Notes under the pieces: generated by a model
Database searches by the model: none
What the model was told of the DNA's origin: nothing
What the model saw: the letters and a program-made list of their open reading frames with translations, nothing else
Shown here: one piece after another, positions 34,364 through 47,700 of the stretch
Layout: each line of letters opens with the position of its first letter
Numbering within the stretch: the stretch's first letter is position 1
Assembly (NCBI RefSeq): GCF_029227915.1
Contig: NC_079880.1
Coordinates: 20,460,501-20,524,500, forward strand
Direction of reading: 5' to 3'
Origin: Hydractinia symbiolongicarpus
Taxonomy: Eukaryota > Cnidaria > Hydrozoa > Anthoathecata > Hydractiniidae
Length of the DNA stretch: 64,000 bases
Position numbers and translations under genes: made by a program

Positions 34364-36100
34364 TCTTAATAACTTTGCGTCGTGGCTCTCTGATATTGTC
34401 ACGATGTCCTACAGAAGGTCGGCCAAATGGTTAAAATACGCATTAAAATAGAAGACAAATTTTAATATTTTCTTTAAAAAAGCAACTTAAAGACGTAAAG
34501 TCCGCAGTATTACACAAACTATACTTGCACCACAACGTATATGAGACAGACATCTCTGAAAACAGACTGTGGTGAAGTAACTAAATTGGAAGTACTTACT
34601 AAGTTACTACCAATTAGCAAGATGGTTGTATGTAATGCTTTTCCTTTCTGTACTATCATTATGCCATAAAAGCTCACATACACGTCTCTGATCAATAAAT
34701 CCACTGCAAAAGGACTATGTGAAAACGAGGTTGCTGGGTAGCTATTTTTGCATATTTTTCCTTGGCACCTGAATCGTGCCCTGGGAACGTGATTGTCGGA
34801 TAGCAAATTTAAGCGTAGTTTGTTTTTTTAAGCAGGATAGCTCCCCATATTAAAACTTGTTGCAACATATTGTCATGTATCTTTAAAGAATGCGGAAAGT
34901 TATAAGGCTGTTATGGGCATAGTAGTCCAGTCATTAACATAAAATGCAGACTTGAAGTTTCCCGGGGAAAATCACAATTGTTTCCTTAATGAGGGTGATC
35001 AGCTGAGCAGTGCCGTTATAATCGTATTTTAAATATTGTTTTGACTTGTGATCAAACATTCTATGCCCCTCAACGACAAAGAAACGTCAAAACAAAAAAG
35101 TTTTATGAGCATATGGCAACCTAGTCCACAGGACTTGTTAGGCATTTCATATTAGACCCGGTCCAGGAACATTATTTCACCTCAAATAAAACCTTTTTTC
35201 AAGTGCTTAGATACGAGAAACATCTGTTGAAGTTTAATTTTAGTTAAACATAGTTATAGGTAAATCAGAAAAAAAAAATTATTTTTCAAAAAGAAAAAAA
35301 ATCTAAAAAAAATTAATTCTGGTAAATTTTTTGATTTTGCATCTTGTAACAAGACAAACACAATCACCAGTCTCCTTATAAGGTTATACATGTCTCAACT
35401 GAGAAAGCGTTCTGATTTATTTGTTTATTTATTTGTCTGTTATTTGCTTGCTTGCTTATTCTCTTTCTTTCTTATTTATTTTTCTAATGTTATTATTTGT
35501 TTTTGGGTTGTCTCAAAATCGACGAAAATACTTACGAAACATCCTCTTAGTCGGTTTGAAAAAGAAATCATTTACCTAGGAAATCTAAAATTCAATAGAT
35601 TAAAAATATATAGTTATATATTTTATAAAGAAATCTGACAAATAAATTTGCCTGTACTACAATTGTTTGTGAATATTGTTGTTGATTCTAAACCCATAAA
35701 TAGTCGCATTTCCTTTTTTGTCAATTCTATTTTCAAATCTACAAATAACGTAATTAGTGCTCGTGGGTAAGTAAAGGGAAATTTGCAGTCCTTTCTATTT
35801 TCATTCTAACAGCTGTCTCCTTATGCCTAGATACCCGTTAGTTACCCGTTAATTTCTTTTGGTTTTCTTGCATTTGCGTTGGTTGGAATTTAACACAACA
35901 AGTATGAGGAAATGAAAGTAAAGATAAAAGAAACATACATACATTTTGTCATGGAAACCCTGCAGTTGTCATGGCAATACGTATACCGTTTTTATGCTCA
36001 TTAAAAACAGTGGGTTTTTTTTAATTTTAATGACAACTTTGGAATGATTACGTTTGAATAGTCCAATTAACTATGTTCCTTCATGGTCTTCATTTCGTAA
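34364..36100. other. non-coding interval
   Basis: A diverged ACGAGGTTG-family fragment lies at about 34728-34800 (GAAAACGAGGTTGCTGGG … TGCCCTGGGAACGTGATTG). No convincing gene is seen; the open frames at 34519-34806 and 35390-35638 look random. Confidence 0.4.
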
Positions 36101-36122
36101 TGCAGACATATACAGCGTACTT

Positions 36123-36178
36123 TTCCTATAACCCCAACCCCACCCTATCTCACCCCCTCCCACCACCCTACCCCCGCA
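36123..36178. repeat. C-rich low-complexity tract
   Basis: Runs of C4-C5 separated by A/T (CCCCAACCCCACCCTATC and onward). The opposite strand could form a G-quadruplex. A G-rich tract on the plus strand (GGGGAGGGGGGAGAGGGGG) lies at about 36582-36600. Confidence 0.6.
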
Positions 36179-36879
36179 AATCATACGAACGCATTGAATA
36201 ATTCAGCTTAGTTCATCTTAAAAAAATCAAACTATAAAACAATGTGCCGCGAAAAAAAAGAGGCATCCTTGTATGATGGCTGTGCAAATTTTAAAACTAT
36301 ACACCAACTGGTAGCTGGTGAATTAAAAATCCAAACTACCATATTGTTTGGGCTTTTATTCCAAACAGACCTCATTGCATCACTCAAAAACAGAGCTTAA
36401 ATTTCCCCAAAGGATTTTAAATACAACTCTCCACAAAAATAGTAGTTTTTCCTCTTCAAAATTAAATTAAATTATAAAAAATTCCCCTCCCCCTTCAGTC
36501 AATGTTGTGACACATAAGAACTTGTGTAACGGTCATGCCAAGAGCCTAGCATGCCATACACCTTCAGCAATACTAAAAACAGGGGAGGGGGGAGAGGGGG
36601 CATTTGTTTTACGTAGGATGCACCCAGCTGTTACACTTTTAGAATTTCTAGAATTTCTTTAATAGTATACAGGTAAACTTGTATTTTTGTCATTATTGTG
36701 ATGCAACATCAACTTTGAAGCGTTTCAAACACAAATATCAGGATAAACAATCTTTATTTAGAGAGAAAAAAACAGTTTTAATTTAATTTAACTTTCTTTC
36801 CTCTTACCGAAACGCTAATACCAAAAACTTTCCATAATCGAGTTAAAACCTATTTAGAACTGGGAAAGCAAGTCTTCGT

Positions 36880-37500
36880 TTCCATCGTTTATACATCAAT
36901 TGCCCCTTAAATTTCCATCAAATCTACGTAATACGTAAAGTATTGGCAATAACATCCGTTAAGATGATGCTGAGAATTTGAAACTTGCACCAGAATTTAA
37001 TTTAATCAAGAAGCAGCATTGACCAAAGTTTCGATACGTGAGAAACTCGAGTTTTTCGATTTATTTACATTTTGCCTGAAAATCAGGAAAAATCGGATTT
37101 CAGGCAATTTTTTGGAATTTATACATTAGCTTTATTATGGGTGATATGTAAAAAGTTATGTTAAAAAACATTGATTTCGTTCTCAGAATTTTGTGACAGA
37201 ATTATAGTTCTAGGATCGCACACAACATTTGCTATATTTTCATAATCATCTGTTATACATTAGTTTTCCAAATATTTAGATCTCCTGTCCTCCACAACCT
37301 TAGAGATTAATTAATTAATTCTTGAAACTACCTCCTAAATCCATGTAATAAGTAAACTACAAAGACTTCTCCTAGGATTTGGATGAGAATTTGAATCTTA
37401 TATTAAAATGTCATTTTATCAAGAGGAATTATTGCACAAAGTTTTTGACTACTCCATTCATTAGAATTTTACCTGAAAATCGGGAAAAAATAGTAATAAT
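36880..37500. repeat. old tandem duplication, diverged
   Basis: 36905-37100 and 37325-37490 share an ordered series of words: AAATTTCCATCAAATCTACG / AAATCCATGTAATAAG, GATGCTGAGAATTTGAA / GGATGAGAATTTGAA, AATCAAGAAG / TATCAAGAGG, and TTGCCTGAAAATCAGG / TTACCTGAAAATCGGG. It is visible only as a degenerate alignment. Confidence 0.4.
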
Positions 37501-39198
37501 TCAAGTAATCGAAAGATATGCTAACCATCTTGCTTTCGGCTACCAGACTCTAGAACATTCCAGAACTAAAGTAATTGAATTTTAGGCAGACACCATTTGG
37601 CACCAATTTCAAGCTGACGTCATTGAAAAATTGCTGATATCAAAAAAAATATTGATTTTTTTTTATGATATACAGTATAACTGTAACAAGTTTAAGTTTA
37701 TCTGGGGGAGCTATTGAAATAAATAGAGGGGGCGTTGGGTCGGAATCAGTCCCTATTTCCAGAATACGTTCAAAAAAAACTGGGGAAAAACCATATCACT
37801 ATATAAGATTAATGAAACGATATACGTGAAAAATTGAAAAATAAATAAGTAATTACTAGTTGTAAGTTGATTTTTTTAAAAAAAATTCATTAGTATTAAC
37901 CTACTCTATCCCTGGCGTCAATGTTAGATTTGTGTACATTTTGTAATTTTGAATCATCTCATTAAAGAAGGTGTTGTGACCACATATCCTGGTATCTGGT
38001 AAAAATATATAGAAGCTGCTAGAAATTTTGAAACGAATTATCTTAAAAAAAACACAAAGATGGTAATTCCTTTCAGTTACTCATAAAACCAGTTACAGCT
38101 ATAGCAACCCATCCAACGTTAATTGGAAAAGTGTTTTTTCTTCCTTTTGTGATTACGGACGTAATGACGCGGTTATATTGTTCAAGCTTCCTTATCAAAT
38201 TTTAAAACGAAGCTATGCATATCGTAACATGAGTTGGTTCAATCTCAAGAATTTATAAACAAAATTAACTTATTAATGAGATGTTTGTAACATATAGGTG
38301 ATTAAAAACAAATTAGGTCTTTTAGTACAGGGATATGTGCATTGGTTTGTTTACATTGGTGTGGGCCGAGCGTGGAAGATTATGATTACAAAAAAATGCC
38401 TATTAACCTGTCCAATTGTTTTCATGAATGACTTACTTTATTCAACATGTCAATTACTTTTTTAGCGAGAAGAGAGAGAGTAATAGCTATCATACTGTTC
38501 GCCTTTTTGTGTTTTGAGGTTGTTTAGAGCAGATTTTTAAACTGCGGTTGTCTGTGGTTCACTCAAAATTTGTACTTATTTGTCTCCACCGAAAGCACAT
38601 CATTAAATAGCTGTTAAAATGAAGTTTTTAATAACAAAAAGTTCCATTTAATAGTGAGGTATCAAGAACCGCTTTAATTTTACAATCCTCCTTCAACGCC
38701 AAAACTGTTTCAACATAAAAAAATTTAGAAGGTTCACATAGGAAGAAATACAAATAAAATTCATTGAAATTTTACTTTCGCTTTCAGTTGCAAAATAATT
38801 TCCCGTTTTATTCTTCTTCTGACCCAAGGTTAACGAATTCCGTCTTAAAAACTAAATCCTACAGAAAACTGTTATGAGGTTTCTAATGTTTTTCTTCGAA
38901 GTTTCTTCTGCATTATATATGCATGAAATGCCGTACACCCTGAAAAAGCCTTATAAAAATACTCTCATTTTGGGTGTGAATAATACCAAGTATGCTGCAA
39001 AAAAGGATCTAACAGTAAATAAAAATCTTTAGCCTGGATCAGGAACTATTATGTAAATTTTTCTATTTTAGTTTATTTTTCAAACTTATAAAAATAAGAG
39101 AAATTGTATTAATGACGTGAAAGACGTTGTCGGCTGCAATTAATGGACAGGTAATGAGCTAGTGGATTCTTTTGTTATTAATTAGTCTTTTATACGTA
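37501..39198. other. non-coding interval upstream of the GPCR
   Basis: AT-rich; no gene or clear repeat. Confidence 0.4.
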
Positions 39199-39213
39199 GA
39201 TGACAGCCAAAGC

Positions 39214-39222
39214 TATAAAATA
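39214..39222 (+). promoter_or_regulatory. candidate TATA box of the GPCR-like gene
   Basis: TATAAAATA sits 185 bases upstream of the ATG at 39399, a plausible spacing for an intronless 5'UTR. No other promoter element was recognised. Confidence 0.35.
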
Positions 39223-39398
39223 CATCCGACGATTAGAAAAGTTCAGATTTTAAAAAACACAAACTGTCAAACGCATCTCTCATCTTTGTAACTCGATATA
39301 TATTATTACTTTAGGACATATACATTTTCAAAACGAAATATATACTAAAAATATTATGCGACAAGAAACTTTATGATATTTCAAGCAAGAGGAAAACT

Positions 39399-40397
39399 AT
39401 GTTGCGTCAGATATTTTTGGCATACGTTGGGCCTATCACAGCTTCGTTGACCATCATTGGTAACATCATAGAAATATACACCATCTTTGAGAGTCGAAAA
39501 CATAAACAGTTAGCAGTGTCAATGATGTTCTTCTTAAACCTATCTATCTCGCATTTGATAACTGGCATAGCTTCGTTGTTGTATCACACCATGCAAGCTT
39601 ATACCAATGCACTTACTGGTTTACACACTCATTTAATGACTGGTTTTTTTCTGAGGTGCTTCTTGTATATAAACGCGTTCAACTTAGTGATGTTAACACT
39701 TATTCGTATGTACGCTGTTACGAGACCTATCACGTATCGAAACGTTACGAGGAAGTACGCGCGTTGTACGTGCTTTACGGCATGGGGACTAGCATTGCTA
39801 TTAAGTTCACTTTGTTTTATAATACATAAATACGATCACGCCGGGTATGAGAGATATGCGCAACTTATTTTCCCGATAATTTCCATCTCTACTGTTATAT
39901 TATGTTCTGTGGCGTTTTACAGAATCAACAAAACTTTACATAACCAAGGAAAATTTCGTGTCAAACATTTGGCTTATTGCAATGGTAGGACTGAGAAAAG
40001 AACGATTGGTGCATTAGTTAGCGCCATATCCACGACAGATACTTTACAGAATAATGGTAAGCATATGAGACTAAGATATAACACCTTGTTCGAAATCAAT
40101 TTAATCAAACTAACCGGTAGTACGATTGTTCTGTTTATACTTTGTTGGTTTCCAATAGCAACATATTCAATATTAGAAGCTGTGAAGGTGACAAAAACGC
40201 CTCAAGCGAAACTGGTTTTGTTAGAAATAGCTTTGATCAATTCGTTGTTGAATCCTTTATTTTATTTCATCCATATGAGATCTCAAATCCGAAAACAAAT
40301 TCGACATCGTTTTACGAAGATTTCAAAGGGAATTAAAAAACCAGTGGTCGAAGATAATGCAAACAACAAAGCAAAAAACAGCAAATGGGCTTGTTAA
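39399..40397 (+). CDS. orphan class A-like GPCR, intronless, with altered DRY and D2.50 motifs
   Basis: 332 aa with seven hydrophobic segments at about 8-30, 38-63, 82-108, 121-143, 154-175, 236-260 and 270-292. Hallmarks of rhodopsin-type receptors are present: N22 in TM1 (IIGNIIE), a TM2 block reading LNLSISHL, R103 at the TM3 end followed by AVTRPITY, C249-W-F-P252 in TM6, and NPLFY at 285-289 in TM7. The TM2 Asp is replaced by His52. The D/E of DRY is Ile102 and its Tyr is Met104. The extracellular N-terminus is only about 10 residues, and no TM3/ECL2 cysteine pair is evident. It presumably acts in the plasma membrane; ligand and G protein are unknown. The ORF is clean and starts at its first ATG. 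It is most likely one of the expanded cnidarian orphan receptors, though a recently degraded copy cannot be excluded. Confidence 0.8.
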   Translation: MLRQIFLAYVGPITASLTIIGNIIEIYTIFESRKHKQLAVSMMFFLNLSISHLITGIASLLYHTMQAYTNALTGLHTHLMTGFFLRCFLYINAFNLVMLTLIRMYAVTRPITYRNVTRKYARCTCFTAWGLALLLSSLCFIIHKYDHAGYERYAQLIFPIISISTVILCSVAFYRINKTLHNQGKFRVKHLAYCNGRTEKRTIGALVSAISTTDTLQNNGKHMRLRYNTLFEINLIKLTGSTIVLFILCWFPIATYSILEAVKVTKTPQAKLVLLEIALINSLLNPLFYFIHMRSQIRKQIRHRFTKISKGIKKPVVEDNANNKAKNSKWAC

Positions 40398-40568
40398 AGT
40401 CGCAATTGTCCCTATATTTGATAGATATAATAAATCTAGATATCAGTAACGTTGTGTCAAAGTATAACATTTAGAACCCTATTAAAAGTGTACATATTCC
40501 TTAGTATTGAAGGCACAGTGTTTGTTTGTTCAAATAATTTATAAATAGTTTATTTAAAGAAATATATA

Positions 40569-40664
40569 TTTATAACAATAGTCGCATTTTGTCTGTCTGC
40601 TAAAGCAAGGTCAACTTTGATCAACTTTGCTGCGATGGGCGAATTCGGGTGGACAAGCGACTAG
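40569..40664 (+). mobile_element. mini-Helitron-like element, diverged
   Basis: TAACAATAGTCGCATTTTGT plus CTGTCTGC forms the head. GGGCGAATTCGGGTGGACAA then GCGACTAG, followed by T, forms the tail. The 3' hairpin is not convincing. Confidence 0.4.
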
Positions 40665-42441
40665 TCTTTATACATTAATTTAGAATCTTTTTTAACAAAT
40701 TCTGCTGGCGGCGCACATGATCCACTCATTTCAAAGATACAAGAGAGCTTGAATAAAATGTATTGCCAATTGTCTTTTCTCAACTGGCTAAATAACGATG
40801 CAAAAAATTTTTCGTTTTTAATTAAAGAAGATACCAAGCCGAACCTAACTCATCTTGTGCATTGCTCTAATGAAACTTTCCGTGGTAACGTTACCTGAAT
40901 AAGCTAGACAATTATTTTAATTTTGTTCACTCTATGAAGAAAGCCGCAATAACTACTTAAGTACAAACGGTGGACTTAATAGTACCATGGTTGGCTAACC
41001 ACTTTAACAAGCAAACATCTAAAATGACCTTTCCACCACAATATCGGCATGTCTGCATGACTCACGTATATCTTAGACAGCGGAAATAATCTCGAGGAAC
41101 GAAATCTGTAAAAACTTGTTTTAATGTTAATTAAGCCAGTAATAGACGAAGTCGCTAGTGCTTGAATTTATTCTCCCACCTTTGTTGAAGATTAGGTAAT
41201 ACATAATAACTGCTCATTTCAAAAGATCATTGGTTAATTGGGTAGTGTGGGTGGCGTTCTGCACAACTGTTCTTTTATTGACGTTACAGATATCTTAAAA
41301 CTAAAAGGTTGTATGGATACTATAAAACTTTTCAAAAAGAGTTGAATGATCCTGTTCCTATACAAGCAGTTCACATTGCCGTATTTAGCATGGACAGTTC
41401 GCATTGGTGCCGATGGTCTACGTAAGATGTTTCTCAGCAACTTGTTCTCAGGGTATTTTTAATCCTGAGAAAGATTGCAGTTTTTTAGAATGACTGAGAG
41501 CAAGAAAACTGGCTACATACTTACATAGTGTGTTTCTGCATATACTAAATAAAAGTTTGAAGACATGTGTTAACAATAAATAGTTCCAAATCAAAACGTC
41601 CACGGAAAGTGTGGAAGTAAGTAGTGCAGTTAAAGAGATTCTTTTTTCTCATTTAACTTCTGTATAAGTACATAAGTAATTCCTGGTGAAGCATATTTCC
41701 TCCTTTTAATGTGGTTCTTAACACAGACGTTTGTTCTTCTTATTGTGGAAATGTTTTGGTGCAAATAGGAAATTTTAATTGTGTCTGCAAAACTTATGAG
41801 CGAAGTTTGTTGATTTAGACCTGCCTTGACCACCTTGAATTTGATCATTGTTTCACCTTTCTATCTATCACATTTTGATATCAAAAAAGTTTCGCCAACT
41901 AACAAATTTTGTTGGTAATCGCAGAAATTTCATCTGATACAGTATCATAGATTTGCTCTTATTTTCGATTGAGTTCGTCTCCCTTTCGTGAAAGTAAGGT
42001 CTATTTCAATTTTATGAATTTGTCTTCGTCTAGTAGTGTCTGACACGTGAATCGATAACTACGAATCATTTCCAATTATTATTCGTAATTAGAAAGGATT
42101 AACTATTTATGTTTTGCAAATCTTAAATGTCAATGGCTAATAAAGTTTTTAAATTTATTGATGTCATGAGTAAATTTGGTGAATTGTTTTTTACAAAAAT
42201 TATAAAATCCTTTTCGATCGACATCATAACTGATCTTTTATTCTGAAAAACACACATGCGGCAATTAAACTGTAAAATAGCTTTTTTTAAAAAAAAATTA
42301 TAAGCGCAAAGTGAAAAAAATATAAGTTATGGAATTTAAAAGTACTTAATAAACTGTTCAAAAGTAAGGCGAAACAATGGATATAAAATGAATGTACATT
42401 TTATATTCTATAACCGATAACTGCGCGACAATTTTGAATTA
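40665..42441. other. non-coding interval, nothing assigned
   Basis: Minus-strand open frames at 41234-41440 and 41630-41848 have no recognisable domain. Confidence 0.4.
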
Positions 42442-42972
42442 CAGTAGACGTCCGTTAATTCGAACACGCAAGGGACTAAATTATTTGTTCGAATTAACGA
42501 ATGTTCGGATTATCGGAAGTTCAGAAAAAACAAGAATTTTAATAAACGTTTAAAGGTTTTATGCTAATATAACTTTATTACAACTTACTACAACTTTTTA
42601 TGAAAATCTTTTAACATTGTTTGCTTGGCCTCCAAATTCCTTGTAAACTTCATTTTATTGGAAATGCCAATTTAATTGATAAATTGAAAGAAATGTTTCC
42701 ACCATTGGTGCAATAAAAATGAAAACGTTTTTTTTTTTATTTTCTCATCAGATTTTATTTATCGATACAAAAAAGTTCGAATTAAGAAGCATAATATGTA
42801 GCCTTGGGACCAAAAAAATGTTCGAATTAGCGAAATGTTCGAATTAGCGGAGTTTGAATTAAGCAGCTCAAAATATAAGACTTTATTAAACCAAACTCAA
42901 GGGACTTGGCAATTTGTTCGAAATAACGGAAAGTTCGAATTAAGCGGCATTCGAATTAACGGATGCCTACTG
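42442..42972. mobile_element. 531-bp pogo/Tigger-type MITE
   Basis: The ends read CAGTAGACGTCCGTTAATTC and, in reverse complement, CAGTAGGCATCCGTTAATTC. TA lies on each side (42440-42441 and 42973-42974). The interior is packed with GTTCGAATTA / TAATTCGAAC words in both orientations, as is usual for non-autonomous pogo/Tigger elements. No ORF. Confidence 0.8.
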
Positions 42973-42974
42973 TA

Positions 42975-45900
42975 ATACAATTTTTTCTTGGTTTGGAAAG
43001 ATTGTGGCATATGCGATGGTCGTGTGAACGCTTTATATGTGATAAGATAGAAACGTGACATAATATCCCGAAGTAAAGACTTTAAATAACGAATCCAGGT
43101 CATGTCTGAGCACTTGCTTCGAGTACATTAATTTATGTCACAGGAGACAAAATTTTGGAGTACCAAAGTAGTGGCGCTTGTCCAAAAACCGTCTAATTTA
43201 TGGGGGGCATTTAAAATCAAAAAAAAACAAAACAAGGTCAGAGTTAATTAAAGTTTTTTACGTCTTGATAGTTCAATAACGGAAGTAATATCTTTTAAGA
43301 CAGTATTGAAACTTGGCTAGAAGAAATACTTAGACTTACTTGCGGGTTTTTTTTTAAAAAAATATGCTTTATGAAGTGTAAATAATTAAAATAACAAGTT
43401 TTACTTTCTGTATTTTGCAAAAATAAAATAAAGTAATGAATTTCACTTTGTGTATTTTGGAAAAAAGACATTTACCTGTAAATACTTGCAGCAGTCTAGA
43501 TGCTATTTTTTAATATTCATGGGTGCAAAGTTCTTGGTGCATTTTAACTTCGTATATTCCGTCACGAAAACCCTTCATGCATATGTAGCTAACTCGACAC
43601 AGGGAGGCTTTTACTTGCATTTGAAATGATTATACGAGAGATTCATTACAACTACATTGTAACGAATTTATAAATAATTTTAACATTCTAACATGACACC
43701 ATTGCAAACCGTTTCTGATTTTAAGGTGCCACATGGCCCAAACAAATAAAAATCTGGCTTAGAACAGATTTAGACATTGTTTTTTGAAGCTTTCATTTAT
43801 GATTTGGCAAATATGTGGTTGACATTTGGACTAATTACGTTGGAGTTTCATTTGGACTAATTACAAAAGAGATTTATTAGCTACAAGTTTCTCTTTATCA
43901 TAAAAAGCTCTCAAAACAATGCTTCTGACTTTTATATGTCCTATTAAAATCTGAGCCAAACAGATTTCTAATTAAGTTTTGTAAAACTTCCCCTAATTAT
44001 TTGTCAATCTCATATTTCATTGTCTTGACATGTTGGCAAGAATGATTTCGCACAAACAGTTACAAAAAAGCAATCTTTGTGACTCTGTTCTTAAGGTTAA
44101 AGGAAATAGTAAATCCCCGACATATAACAACATGACTATATAATCATTTGAGTTCTAATAGGATATGGCGACAAAACTTTAATCGACATTGAAAACAACA
44201 GTACAACGTATTAAGGTCCAAAAAAGCATTTGGTATTGGAGTAGCCACAGTATAATTCAAACACCAGATAACTAAAAGTCTCCCGTTCACAAACTGTTTT
44301 TGTATTTCACGTTGAGTCTTCCTTACTACTTGCTTGTTAACTCAAGTACCTCAAAACGTTCCGGTATCCCTAAGGATTTCCTCGGATAACGCGAATTTTT
44401 AAGCACCCGAATTTGTTAAAACTCTTGTTTTTTTGCTCCTACATAGAATATTGCTGGATTAGAATGTTAATAAGTATTTTATTTTGTTATTTAAAAGCAA
44501 TTTCCGTGTCCCTTGCATGTGTTTTATAGCACAAACTTGATTTGTTGTCACTCAGAGAAGTACTGGTTTCAATCACGTAAAGTCTACCCGGTAGGTTTTG
44601 TGAAAAATGCTACCCTTTAATGGCAATATCCTTTTTATAAATTAATCAAGTTTTCCAGAACGTAGAAAGACACGGTTTATATATTTTTTGAATCATGAAA
44701 TACCATAATAGTTACTTTGCCCTTATTATGCTTTGCGAAGTCATGAAATTTTACAGTAGCTAAACTTCCCCTTTATTAACTAAAAATCTCATGTATCTAT
44801 AGACACATTGGCATGGACGATACATCATACTCGCGATTAAAAGCGAAAAAATTTTTACTTTCCCGGTCACAAGGTCACAAGGTCAGAAAAAACACTAAAC
44901 CACCAAATAATGACAACTTCACTTCATAACTTTTCTCTAACGAGATAGCGTGACAGAATTAATGTTTGACACCGAAAAACCAAATATGCAAACTATGGAA
45001 GTCTAAAAAATGAAAAAAAATAACATTTATTTTAAAAAACATTTGTATTAGGCAATTTTTTTATCTTGTTTCACTGTACATATGCTATGGCCTGACATTT
45101 AAGGAAGTGCTGGTTTTACTGCGAGTGCCAGAAATATGTTTTTCTTCACTTGCTTTATTTAATGTTTAGCATCCTTTACTGCAGTTGCTGTGTCATGACT
45201 GTGTTTCATAAATTCATAATATTTTTAGCTATATCTAATTAAAGCTATTTGTATATAAATTTCCTTATATGACAGGCAAATATGTCAGCATTAAACGAAT
45301 TGCCTTTATATGGCCGAGAGTAATACACTGCTTATCTCTGGAAATCACTATTGTTCCACAATATGGATCGGTCTCATATTCCAATATTCAATGTCCTTCA
45401 TTTTCATTTTCATTTTTATTAAATTAATTAGCTTTCATCTGGTAAAAAGAGTTGTTTTTTTACTAAAAAGAAAGATTATATTTTTAAAGAAGAAAAATTG
45501 TTTATGTGCTTTACCATCAGAAGAACTTCATAAGATCAGGCTGAAATCCTTGAAATGTTAACCAATTGATTATCATGATACTTAGTTGTGATATTGCTTT
45601 TTACATACAAAAATTACAAAAGTTACAGGCTATTTCTTGGCAAGTTTATTTCATTATAATATGACCTCAATCTATGATTACCCGATCAGAGGATTACCCG
45701 ATCAGAGGATTCATTAACAATGAATGTTAAATACATAAAGCATTTTCTATAGTACTATATACACTGAGCCATTATATTAGCAACACTTGAACTAAATTCA
45801 ATAAAATCTTAACTGAGACTAAGCTAGAAAAAGTATAAGCGTTGTTTATAAACCGTATGGTATGAGTGGGAATGGTTCTTTGATCTAGTTTTATTTATTT

Positions 45901-46450
45901 TGAAATCTAATTTTTTTCCAATTCGTTCCTCAAAAGCGAATTTATTAAGTGTTAAGTGATAAGTAACAAAGTTAATAACTTTAACGACTATCACTTATAA
46001 TAGTACCGTTCAGTCTAGAAAGGTACAGCCATTGTCAGAAATATCTACATATTGCTTCCCAAATAAATGTCCGAAAAATAAAATTGTAATCTTTTTTGAG
46101 AACCTTATCATTAGTTAATGAGTCTTTGAGTAACCATGTCTCTAGCCTCTGATAAAACAAAAGTTTCTAATTAAAAACAAAAGATTAAATAAGATAAAGA
46201 CAATACGAACATGAACGGACTAATACACATGATCAATATGTGCAACAGAAACAAAAATGAATTCATTTATGTAATTCGACGTAAAGTATTTTGGTTAATT
46301 GGTAGGCGAGAGATCCATTCACTCATTTTTGAAAGAATGTTTTTTCTACATACTCAAACTCAGATAGATCGGCGTGTCTAAAATTAGCTGAGTCGTGGAA
46401 TGTTCTCTGAGTCACCAAGTGCTACTCTTATATAGCTTTGCTGCACATCG
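42975..46450. other. 3.5 kb non-coding interval
   Basis: No gene recognised. Around 45676-45710 the 18-base word GATTACCCGATCAGAGGA is repeated in tandem. The ORF at 45310-45561 is hydrophobic but AT-driven. Confidence 0.4.
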
Positions 46451-46456
46451 TTCGAC

Positions 46457-46580
46457 TCAAACGGGATGCGGAAAAATCGGGCGGACGGAAGAAATAATAA
46501 TTATAACTTTTCCACAAGTAACTTAAAACAAGATTGTCAGCGTTTCTATATCTTCGTCATATGATTAAGAATTTTAAGAA
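46457..46580 (+). repeat. dispersed repeat, copy 1
   Basis: It shares with 47500-47617 the ordered words CGGGATGCGGAAAAATCGG, CGGACGGAA, AACTTTTCCACAA, GACTGTCAGCGTTTC (or AGATTGTCAGCGTTTC here) and ATATCTTCGTCATATGATT. Confidence 0.7.
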
Positions 46581-47499
46581 TCGTTTCCTTATCAAGAATC
46601 TATGATTAAATTCATTAAATGAAATTTACCAGAGTAGGTAGAAGCAATTTCCATAGCAACCACATTGCTCCAAAAATACAGATAAAAGGTATGAACCAAT
46701 TAAGGACAACCAAATACGTGGGTATGATACAGTACTAGAAAGGAGGAAATATTCAAACCAACCTAAATAATAGGGTATCATTAATGTGGAAAAATATTCT
46801 TTGCACCCTTTCTATATCCTTCAATATTCAAAACGCATACCGCTTTTTTACTTGAAAATAATTTTTTATGTCCTTTCCTGATACTTATAAGGCACCAAAA
46901 CAACAATAGGTTCTCTGCAGTTCCCAGTTTTATGAATTCCGTATTGAATCCCGCTTCTTGGCAGGCAGGCATGTTAGTGATGCTTCAAGTAGCTTTACTT
47001 CACATAAGCCAGATATTTAGTCTCTTTTTGCGTCTTGTGATTTGTAAACGCGTAAAATTGAATTTGGGTCGTCCACCTGAAGTTCGTTACAGATTTTCTT
47101 TGCTTTTCTTTCACAGGGCCCTCATGTAATTTTAATAATGATGTAACTACTGATCGAAAACTCAGTTTCTATTGAAATTCTATTGAGTGCAAAGGTAAAA
47201 TAAATTATAAACGGGAACTCAACACCTAGTTGGAGGTTCTATCGCGGTTGTCAGTGAATTTCACACCTTGAAGTTTTTGCAAATACTGACTTGGTCCCCA
47301 AATTAGACCAAGGCTAATATTGCACAAAGAGGGGATTAAGTGAAATAAAAATTTTCAGTTTACAGTAAAATTTCCAATTTCCAGTTACCCTTATTTTAGC
47401 AATGAATATAATAGTATTCGAATGTGTCAATATTTAGGCGTCTGAAATTTATTTTGTCCATTAAGATATAATAAGCAAGAAGAAACCCGGTTTTTGTCT

Positions 47500-47700
47500 C
47501 AGACGGGATGCGGAAAATCGGTCGGACGGAAAAAATAATTACAACTTTTCCACAATTAACTTAAAACGAGACTGTCAGCGTTTCCATATCTTCGTCATAT
47601 GATTGAGAATATTAAGAAGTAAGTTAGAGCAATGCAATACGTATCTCTGGCGGTAATGTAGCATAGTTACAGTCGGAGGGGAGGAAGAGTCAACCGTTTG
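47500..47700 (+). repeat. dispersed repeat copy 2, continuing into a SINE family-3 tail
   Basis: 47500-47617 matches 46457-46580. Directly after it, 47624-47697 (TTAGAGCAATGCAATACGTA, TCTCTGGCGGTAATGTAGC, AGTTACAGTCGGA) matches, in reverse, the SINE at 59168-59240. Confidence 0.6.

Noticed and set aside
41234-41440. Minus-strand ORF containing RRPSAPMRTVHAKYGNVN
   Set aside because: No motif could be tied to a known transposase or gene; short and flanked by stops.
45310-45561. 83-aa hydrophobic plus-strand ORF
   Set aside because: Phe/Ile/Lys bias is what AT-rich DNA gives by chance; no family resemblance.
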